The notes under the pieces were generated by a model. It searched no databases. It worked only from the letters and a program-made list of their open reading frames with translations, and was not told the origin of the DNA. Shown here piece after piece: positions 58,073 to 64,000 of a stretch of DNA of 64,000 nt. Origin of the DNA: HK1 sp965202875 (lineage in GTDB: Bacteria; Pseudomonadota; Gammaproteobacteria; HK1); assembly GCA_965202875.1 (NCBI GenBank), contig OZ241870.1, positions 4,712,001-4,776,000 of the forward strand, written 5' to 3'. Each line of letters starts with the position of its first letter. Positions within the stretch are counted from its first letter, which is position 1. Position numbers and translations under genes: made by a program.

Positions 58073-59254
58073 ATGATCACCAGGTTCTCGTCACTCTACG
58101 CGGGCCACGTCGATCTGGGCGACGTGGGCCAGGATGCGACCCCTGCGAACGAGCGGCGCTACCCGAACGAGCACCTCATGACGGTGTTCCCGAAGACCGA
58201 GGCGATCGCGAAGTGCATGGACCGTCTCGGCTTCGACACGTTCTGGCTCGCCGAGCACCACTTCCAGCACGAAGGCTACGAATGCATCCCGAACATCCTG
58301 ATGGTGGCCGTGCACCTCGCCCACGTGACCGAGTGCCTGCGGATCGGCTGCGGCTTCAACATCTGCTCGATGTGGCACCCCTTGCGCCTCGCCGAGGACT
58401 ATGCCACCGCCGACGTCCTCACCGGCGGGCGCGTGATCTTCGGGATCGGGCGCGGCTACCACACCCGCGAGGTCGAGACCCTCGGCGGCATCATGACGGA
58501 TCAGGCCCTGAACCGGGAGATGTTCGAGGAGCAGGTCGAAATCATCTTCAAGGCGTTCAACAACGAGCGCTTCTCGCATCAGGGCAGGCACTACACCCTT
58601 CCCCCGAAACTCCCCTACCGCGGCTACGAGCTGGAGGATCTGACGCTCGTGCCCCGCCCCGCCCGCCTCCCCGTCGAGTGCTGGCAGCCCATCGTCAGCG
58701 CGAACCCGCGCGGACTCGACTTCATGGTGAAACACGGCATCAAGGGCATCGTCGGCGGCGGCTCCGCGTTGCTCGGCGAGGGGCCGGTGGCCGGCTACCG
58801 CGATGCGCTGGCCCGCGCCGGCATCGACGCGGCCCTCGGCGAGGGGATCTGCGTCGGCGTCAACTTCTACCTCGCCGACAGCCGGGAGCAGGCGATACGC
58901 GAAGCCACCCCCTACTACGAGGAGCACGCGAAGATGTTCGCACCGCTCGGGTTCTTCCACGGATTGACCGACGAGCAGGCCGCGGCGGTGGTCCGGCGGG
59001 GTGGCTGGGCCGAGACCGGCTTCCCGACCATCGACCGCCAGATGCAGTCCCGATCGTGGTTCTGCGGCACCGCCGAGGAGATGATCGCGTACCTCCGGGA
59101 GCTGGAAGAACAGTTCCCGGGCCTTGAAACGGTGAACGTGCAGTCGAGCATGGGTACTCCGGAATCGGTGATGCTGGAACAACTGGAACGGTTCGCGGCG
59201 GAGGTGATGCCGGCGTTCCGGCGGCCGGCGCCGATGGAGAGTGCAGCGGCGTAG
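58073..59254 (+). CDS. LLM-class flavin-dependent oxidoreductase
   Basis: A 393-residue bacterial luciferase-like monooxygenase (TIM-barrel, FMN or F420-type). It has LGFDTFWLAEHHFQHEGYEC, LRIGCGFNICSMWHPLRLAE, LTGGRVIFGIGRGYHTREVE and LPVECWQPIVSANPRG. Start ATG 58073 follows gggagggatccgg. Such enzymes insert oxygen into diverse substrates with reduced flavin from a partner reductase. It heads a run of rightward genes with an aminotransferase, MBL hydrolase and rhodanese, which may be one catabolic set. Confidence 0.85.
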   Translation: MITRFSSLYAGHVDLGDVGQDATPANERRYPNEHLMTVFPKTEAIAKCMDRLGFDTFWLAEHHFQHEGYECIPNILMVAVHLAHVTECLRIGCGFNICSMWHPLRLAEDYATADVLTGGRVIFGIGRGYHTREVETLGGIMTDQALNREMFEEQVEIIFKAFNNERFSHQGRHYTLPPKLPYRGYELEDLTLVPRPARLPVECWQPIVSANPRGLDFMVKHGIKGIVGGGSALLGEGPVAGYRDALARAGIDAALGEGICVGVNFYLADSREQAIREATPYYEEHAKMFAPLGFFHGLTDEQAAAVVRRGGWAETGFPTIDRQMQSRSWFCGTAEEMIAYLRELEEQFPGLETVNVQSSMGTPESVMLEQLERFAAEVMPAFRRPAPMESAAA

Positions 59255-59697
59255 AGCGGCTTCTCCGCGCGGTGTCGCTCCGCATGGCGCAGGGAACGGG
59301 AAAAACGGGAAGCCGGCGAACCGGAAAGGAAGGCAATGCGCGCGCCGCTCCCGGAATGCAGATTCCCGCCCCCGCTTCCGCGAGGACACGCCTGCGCGGA
59401 GCCTGCCCCGCGGAAGCGGGGGAAATGGCCTGGGTGGACGAGATGCCCGCGTTCCCAGGGTGGGCATCCGGGGGGGCATGGCTAAGCAAAGAAGGCCACG
59501 GCCAAGAAGAAACCGGCATGATCGGCCGGCGCCCGCGTGCCGAAGCCGAGCGCCGCCGAGGACGAGAAGCAGGACCTCACAAGGAAAGCAATAGAACGCA
59601 AGACGATACGAAACACGACCCGGGGAGCGCGCGGGGCGAAGCCGCGGCGCTTGAGAATCCACCGGCCATTTCAATTTCAAGACAAAGGAGAACGGCC
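59255..59697. other. Intergenic region
   Basis: 443 bp between the LLM oxidoreductase and the aminotransferase. Reading frames here lack protein-like composition. It includes a partial REP-like word (gcccgcgttcccagggt, about 59447-59463) and ends with a ribosome site, aaaggagaacggcc, before ATG 59698. Confidence 0.55.
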
Positions 59698-61098
59698 ATG
59701 TCTGCGGTACTCAACCCTCCTCTTCCCAACTCCCCCCATGCCCGCGACGTCGCGTCGCTCATGCACGGGATGACCAACCTCGTCCGCCACGAGCAGGAAG
59801 GTCCGCTGATCCTCGACGAAGGGTACGGGGTCTACGTCAAGGATCTGGAAGGCAACGAGTACATCGAGGGCATGGCGGGCCTGTGGTGCACCGCCCTCGG
59901 GTTCGACAACGAGCGCCTGATCCAGGCCGCGCTCGCGCAGATGCGCAAGCTCCCCACCTACCACACCTTCTTCCAGCGCTCGACCATGCCCGCCATCGAA
60001 CTGGCCGAGAAGCTGCTGGAGACCGCCCCGGCGCCGATGGCGCGGGTGTGGTTCGCGAACTCGGGCTCCGAGGCGAACGACCACATGGTCAAGTTCGTCT
60101 GGTACTGCAACAACGCCCGCGGCAGGCCGGAGAAGAAGAAGATCATCGCCCGCGAGCACGGCTACCACGGCATCGCGGTGTCCTCGGGCTCGCTCACCGG
60201 ACTGCCGGCGATGCACAAGGGCTTCGATCTGCCGATCCCCAACATCATCCATACCGGGAGCCACCACTACTACCGTTGCGCGCATCCGGGCGAGAGCGAG
60301 GAAGCGTTTGCGACCCGGCGCGCGGAGGAGCTGGAGCAGCTCATCCTCGCCGAGGGGCCGGACACGGTGGCCGCCTTCGTCGCCGAACCGGTGCTCGGGG
60401 CCGGGGGCGCGGTCATCCCGCCGAAGACCTATTTCGAGAAGATCCAGGCGGTGCTCGCGAAGTACGACGTGCTGATGGTCGCCGACGAGGTCATCACCGG
60501 CTTCTTCCGCACCGGCCACCGCTTCGCGTGCGAGACCTTCGGGATCCGGCCCGACGTCCTGGTCATCGCCAAGCAGCTCTCGTCGGCGTACCTGCCGATC
60601 TCGGCGGTGATCCTGAGCGAGAAGGTCTACGGGCCGATCCGGGAGCTCTCCGGCAAGAACGGCATCCTGGGTACCGGCTTCACCTACTCGGGCCACCCGG
60701 TGCCCGCCGCGGTCGCGCTGGAGGCTCTGAAGATCTACGACGAAACGGATGTCGGCGCTCACGTGCGCAAGGTCTCGAAGCTCGCGCAGGAGCGGCTCGC
60801 CGCCCTCGGGGACCACCCCATCGTCGGGGACGCCTCCGGCGTGGGCCTCATCGGCTCGGTCGAGCTCGTGAAGGACAAGGAGACGAAGGAGAGCTTCGAC
60901 CTCTCGTTCGCGGGATGGGCGACCGACGCCTGCACCCGACGCGGCGTGATCCTCCGCGCCTGCACGGGTGGCGGGATCCGGATCGCGTTCTGCCCGCCCC
61001 TCATCATCAAGGAGCCCGAGCTGGACATGCTCTTCGACCGCTGGAAGCTCGCTCTCGACGACATCTACGAGCACGTGCGCCGGGAGGGGTTGATGTAG
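59698..61098 (+). CDS. Class III (omega-type) aminotransferase
   Basis: A 466-residue PLP enzyme of the class III family. It has FANSGSEANDHMVKF (PLP phosphate contact), HGYHGIAVSSGSLTG, D263 in VADEVITGFFRTG and the PLP lysine K292 (VLVIAKQLSSAYLP), then GTGFTYSGHPVPAAVALEAL. The start MSAVLNPPLPNSPHARDVAS fits the taurine/putrescine-pyruvate transaminase-like group. The amino donor is unknown. A short hairpin with a T-run follows, so the transcript probably ends here. Confidence 0.9.
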   Translation: MSAVLNPPLPNSPHARDVASLMHGMTNLVRHEQEGPLILDEGYGVYVKDLEGNEYIEGMAGLWCTALGFDNERLIQAALAQMRKLPTYHTFFQRSTMPAIELAEKLLETAPAPMARVWFANSGSEANDHMVKFVWYCNNARGRPEKKKIIAREHGYHGIAVSSGSLTGLPAMHKGFDLPIPNIIHTGSHHYYRCAHPGESEEAFATRRAEELEQLILAEGPDTVAAFVAEPVLGAGGAVIPPKTYFEKIQAVLAKYDVLMVADEVITGFFRTGHRFACETFGIRPDVLVIAKQLSSAYLPISAVILSEKVYGPIRELSGKNGILGTGFTYSGHPVPAAVALEALKIYDETDVGAHVRKVSKLAQERLAALGDHPIVGDASGVGLIGSVELVKDKETKESFDLSFAGWATDACTRRGVILRACTGGGIRIAFCPPLIIKEPELDMLFDRWKLALDDIYEHVRREGLM

Positions 61099-61115
61099 TC
61101 TCCTGCCCGTGAAGT

Positions 61116-61141
61116 CTTCGACAAGACGACGAAGTTTTTTT
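61116..61141 (+). terminator. Possible rho-independent terminator
   Basis: A 5-bp stem, cttcg (61116-61120) and cgaag (61130-61134), followed directly by seven Ts, 18 bp after the aminotransferase stop. The stem is short, so strength is uncertain. Confidence 0.5.
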
Positions 61142-61346
61142 CCGGCAACCGGCGTTTGGTTCCGGCGATGCCGGATCAGGGCCTCTGGGTGGCGCGGCGC
61201 GTTGCGCGCCGCGCGTTTCGCCGGCGGTGCGGGTTCGCCGGTTCCAGGCCACGGCCGCCCTCCGGTGTGTCGCGCGTACAGTCTCGCCAGGGAGGTGGAG
61301 AGCCGGCAAAGCCCGAACACGTCCCGGCCAACAAAGGGAGCCGGCC

Positions 61347-62231
61347 ATGACCGACGTCGACACCGGCTTGAACGTCTGGCGGATGACCAGCAACCACAAC
61401 CGGATGATCGAGATCCAGGCCGACCGCTCGGCGCCGCGCGACGGCCCGGTCGAGATCGCCTACTACGGCAGCTCCGCGTTCCGGATCACCTCCCCGAAGG
61501 GGGTGAGCGTCCTGATCGATCCGTGGCGCAACCATCCCTCGCGGCGCTGGGACTGGTACTTCCACGACTTCCCGGTCACCGCCGCCGACGTCGGGGCGTC
61601 CACCCACGCGCACTTCGACCACGACGCGCTGCACCGGCTTGACGCCCATGTCCTGCTCGACCGGCTCATCGGCCGGTACACGTTCTCGGACATGACCCTC
61701 ACCGGCCTCGCGGACAAGCACGAGACGGATTCGAGCTGCGCGCTCTACGACTACAAGAAGATCTACGAGACGTTCCAGGGCGTGAGGATCGAGCCGCCGG
61801 GCAACCCCCGCTCGTGGGACCACTGCCTCATCGTGGTCGAGACCGGGGGGATGCGCATCGTCCACTGGGGCGACAACCGCCACAATCCGCCCGCGGAGAT
61901 CTGGGAGGCCCTCGGACGCATCGACGTGGCGCTCCTGCCCGTCGACGGCTCGCAGCACGTCATGGGCTTCGCGATGACCGAACACGTCATCGAGACCCTG
62001 CGCCCGCACGTCGTCATCCCGCACCACTACTACATCTGGGACGTGCTGCAACGCCAGAGCACCTTGCAGTCCGCCGAGCCCTGGGTCGATACGCGCGAGG
62101 TGGCGCAGAAGCTGAGCGGCCCGCGACGCACGTACGCGATCGAGGACATCAAGCACCTCGACCGCGCCGTGCACTTCTTCGGCGACCACGTCGCGTTCGA
62201 CAAGGAGGCATGGCTCCGCGACGGGCGTTGA
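61347..62231 (+). CDS. MBL-fold metal-dependent hydrolase (UlaG-like)
   Basis: 294 residues with the metallo-beta-lactamase core motif HAHFDHDALH (H87, H89, D91, H92), preceded by IAYYGSSAFRITSPKGVSVL and followed by VHWGDNRHNPPAEIW and VIPHHYYIWDVLQRQ. This arrangement is like UlaG-type lactonases that use one or two metals. Start ATG 61347 follows aaagggagccggcc. A rhodanese gene follows 57 bp later. Substrate unknown. Confidence 0.87.
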   Translation: MTDVDTGLNVWRMTSNHNRMIEIQADRSAPRDGPVEIAYYGSSAFRITSPKGVSVLIDPWRNHPSRRWDWYFHDFPVTAADVGASTHAHFDHDALHRLDAHVLLDRLIGRYTFSDMTLTGLADKHETDSSCALYDYKKIYETFQGVRIEPPGNPRSWDHCLIVVETGGMRIVHWGDNRHNPPAEIWEALGRIDVALLPVDGSQHVMGFAMTEHVIETLRPHVVIPHHYYIWDVLQRQSTLQSAEPWVDTREVAQKLSGPRRTYAIEDIKHLDRAVHFFGDHVAFDKEAWLRDGR

Positions 62232-62288
62232 CCCGACCGCGGGGCTCGATCGACCCAGGCCGCCGGCCACCACAAGGAGACGAACACG

Positions 62289-63119
62289 ATGCCGACCGCT
62301 CCTCCCCACCTGCTGCTGTGGGATCCCGCCACCCTCGCCGCCCACCTCGATGCCGGGGATGTCGTCGTGCTCGACGTGCGGCGGGGCGAGCCCTACGCGA
62401 ACGGGCACGTCCCCGGCGCGCGCCACTTCAGCGTCTACGGGATCAACACCTACGACAGCGACCCCGCCCCCCTCGCCTCGTTCACCAGGATGTGGGCCTT
62501 CCAGATCGCCGGCGCCGGCATCCGGCGCGAGGACGTGGTGGTGGTCTGCTCGGAGACCACCGACGAATCCGCGGCCCGCGCCTTCTGGTTCCTCGAGTAT
62601 CTCGGACACGAGCGGGTCGCGGTGCTCGACGGCGGGATACGCGCCTGGGAGGCGGCCGGGCAGCCGCTCGCCCACGAGGCGACGCCACCGGCGGCGAGCG
62701 CGTATCGATACGAGGCGGTGGCCTCGGTCTGTGCGAGCTGGTCGGACGTCGCCGCCGCCATCGACGATCCGGCGACGGTGATCCTCGACACCCGGAGCGA
62801 CGGCGAGTGGTACGGCGAGGACGCGCGGGGCGCCGCGCGCGCCGGCGCGGTGCCGGGTGCGGTGCACCTCGAATGGGTCCACAACGTGGACGACCGGGGC
62901 CGGATGCTCGACGCGGAGACCTTGCGCGAGCGCTACGCGGGGGTCGGGATCACCCCCGGCACCCCGGTCATCGCCTACTGCAACACCGGCTACCGCTCTG
63001 CCCACGCCTATCTCGCGCTCCGCCTGCTCGGGCACCCGGACGTCCGCAACTACGTCGCCTCGTGGCAGGAATGGGGAAACCGCATGGAATGCCCGATCGT
63101 GGTGCACGAGAGGTCCTGA
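62289..63119 (+). CDS. Thiosulfate/3-mercaptopyruvate-type sulfurtransferase (tandem rhodanese)
   Basis: A 276-residue two-domain rhodanese. The catalytic Cys is C231 in the second domain (AYCNTGYRSAHA, a C-x-x-G-x-R loop). The first domain has C87 but not the full loop and is likely structural. Domain motifs include VVVLDVRRGEPYANGHVPGA and ILDTRSDGEWYG. The enzyme would move sulfane sulfur from thiosulfate or mercaptopyruvate. Start after aaggagacgaacacg. Confidence 0.88.
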   Translation: MPTAPPHLLLWDPATLAAHLDAGDVVVLDVRRGEPYANGHVPGARHFSVYGINTYDSDPAPLASFTRMWAFQIAGAGIRREDVVVVCSETTDESAARAFWFLEYLGHERVAVLDGGIRAWEAAGQPLAHEATPPAASAYRYEAVASVCASWSDVAAAIDDPATVILDTRSDGEWYGEDARGAARAGAVPGAVHLEWVHNVDDRGRMLDAETLRERYAGVGITPGTPVIAYCNTGYRSAHAYLALRLLGHPDVRNYVASWQEWGNRMECPIVVHERS

Positions 63120-63156
63120 GCAAGGCGCCGAACGGAACATCCGGGTGTGGAATCGG

Positions 63157-63339
63157 ACGGAAAGCCGAATAATCGGCCACGGCATCCAGAGACCCCGGCC
63201 CGGGCATCGGACAGAACACCGAGCGATCGACCATGACATCCGAAGAGCCTGATCCGGGTATGACGCACCGAGCCACCGGCCACGACCTCCGGAGGTCCTG
63301 ATCCGGACATGGCGCGCCAGGCGATCAACCACGACATCC
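63157..63339. repeat. Four degenerate tandem copies of the GNAT gene 5' end
   Basis: Units of about 50 bp with the core atc/acc-n-n-ccac/catgacatcc occur at 63172, 63225, 63275 and 63324 (spacing 53, 50 and 49). Translated in the matching frames they give ESRIIGHGIQR, EHRAIDHDIRR, THRATGHDLRR and ARQAINHDIRL, the last being the N-terminus of the acetyltransferase. The third and fourth copies each carry an ATG. Confidence 0.8.
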
Positions 63340-63776
63340 GGCTGGCTCGCGCCCGCGACGCCCGGCCGATCGCCGAAATGTCCCGCGACTGCATCGAGCA
63401 TGGGCTTGGCTGGCGATGGACGGAGGCGCGGGTGCTGTCCTGCATCCGGCACCCCGCGGCCAACGTGATCGTCGTCCGCCCCACGCTCACGGGCTTCGGA
63501 ATCATGCAGTACGGCGACGACGAGGCCCACCTGCTCCTCCTCGCGGCGCACCCGCGGCACCGCCGCATGGGGGTCGGCGCCGCACTTGTGCGCTGGCTGG
63601 AGGCCACCGCGCTCACCGCGGGGGTCGGCCTTATCCGGCTCGAAGCACGGGCGAGCAGCGCGGAGGCCCGGAACTTCTACCGCGCGCTGGGCTATACGGA
63701 GGTCCGGACGGTCAAGAGGTACTACGAGGGTCGGGAGGACGCCGTATCCATCGCCAAGGATCTGTGGACCGGGTGA
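63309..63776 (+). CDS. GNAT-family N-acetyltransferase
   Basis: 155 residues: MARQAINHDIRLARARDARP, then the acetyl-CoA binding motif HLLLLAAHPRHRRMGVGAAL (R/Q-x-x-G-x-A type) and LEARASSAEARNFYRALGYT with the typical NFYRALGY end. It resembles ribosomal-protein-alanine acetyltransferase-like members. Start ATG 63309 lies within a tandem repeat of its own 5' end, and upstream copies offer other ATG codons (e.g. 63260), so the true start is unsure. Substrate unknown. Confidence 0.85.
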   Translation: MARQAINHDIRLARARDARPIAEMSRDCIEHGLGWRWTEARVLSCIRHPAANVIVVRPTLTGFGIMQYGDDEAHLLLLAAHPRHRRMGVGAALVRWLEATALTAGVGLIRLEARASSAEARNFYRALGYTEVRTVKRYYEGREDAVSIAKDLWTG

Positions 63777-63897
63777 GGCGATCGGCGGGTGGACAAGCGG
63801 ATCATCCCGTGCGAAGGCGGTCATCATAGGTAGGTAAACGTATGACACGCCTCGTCGTGGGGGGTGCGGATCGACCGTTCGCGGCTACTTTTTTCGT

Positions 63898-64000
63898 ATG
63901 GCTGAAGTTACGCGATCCGGCTTTTCTGCCCGGGCGGGTATACCCGATGAGTCCGTGCGCCTGGTCCCGGTGGCGCGAAGCCGCGACCAGCCTCCGGTAA
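63898..64000 (+). CDS. Possible gene start at the window edge
   Basis: An open frame from ATG 63898 reads MAEVTRSGFSARAGIPDESV and runs off the window with protein-like composition. An alternative ATG at 63842 gives a 52-residue frame that stops at the last base. No ribosome site is clear for either. No family recognised. Confidence 0.3.
   Translation, partial: MAEVTRSGFSARAGIPDESVRLVPVARSRDQPPV

Overview
This is a GC-rich bacterial chromosome segment. It is most likely from a denitrifying gammaproteobacterium. The basis is the conserved block rpsB-tsf-pyrH-frr-uppS-cdsA-dxr-rseP-bamA-skp-lpxD-fabZ-lpxA-lpxB-rnhB-dnaE-accA (43449 down to 24026, minus strand), the lipid A genes, the tmRNA tag ANDDNYALAA, and genes for heme d1, the cofactor of cytochrome cd1 nitrite reductase. 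Genus cannot be told from the sequence alone.

Layout. 1-1833: a dead AbiE toxin-antitoxin locus, cut at its left end by an IS1634-like insertion sequence. 1886-9686: a minus-strand heme d1 operon, nirC-nirF-two double-domain siroheme decarboxylase genes-nirJ-nirN, with an FNR/DNR-type box upstream. 10146-12184: fixLJ oxygen-sensing two-component system, divergent from nir. 12316-16920: cobQ, a NYN-domain protein, a CmcJ-like oxygenase and an MFS transporter. 17493-20301: a TRAP transporter with a damaged start in the binding protein and a frameshifted large permease. 20688-23820: a TrpD-like phosphoribosyltransferase, a Rieske ferredoxin and an enolase-superfamily enzyme. 24026-44483: the housekeeping block plus map.

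44608-52840: ssrA (tmRNA) and a 7.8-kb island lying between two copies of a 19-bp sequence from the ssrA 3' end. Inside are three DUF1640 genes, then an opposing operon: a ribbon-helix-helix-like protein, AlpA, a Cys-rich protein, a decayed zinc-finger/Toprim primase, a DUF3631 ATPase, two unknown proteins and a PP-loop/winged-helix chimera. No integrase is recognisable. A nested palindrome made of four copies of one motif lies at the 3' end of the DUF3631 gene.

52954-64000: a TAXI-type TRAP transporter, hisC, an LLM flavin oxidoreductase, a class III aminotransferase, an MBL hydrolase, a rhodanese and a GNAT acetyltransferase preceded by repeated copies of its own 5' end.

The clear frameshifts (abiEi, dctP start, dctM, island primase, one island unknown) all fall in accessory genes, while about 20 kb of core genes read through cleanly. 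This fits real decay of accessory DNA better than random sequencing error. Palindromic REP-like repeats are scattered in the nir cluster and beside the TAXI genes.
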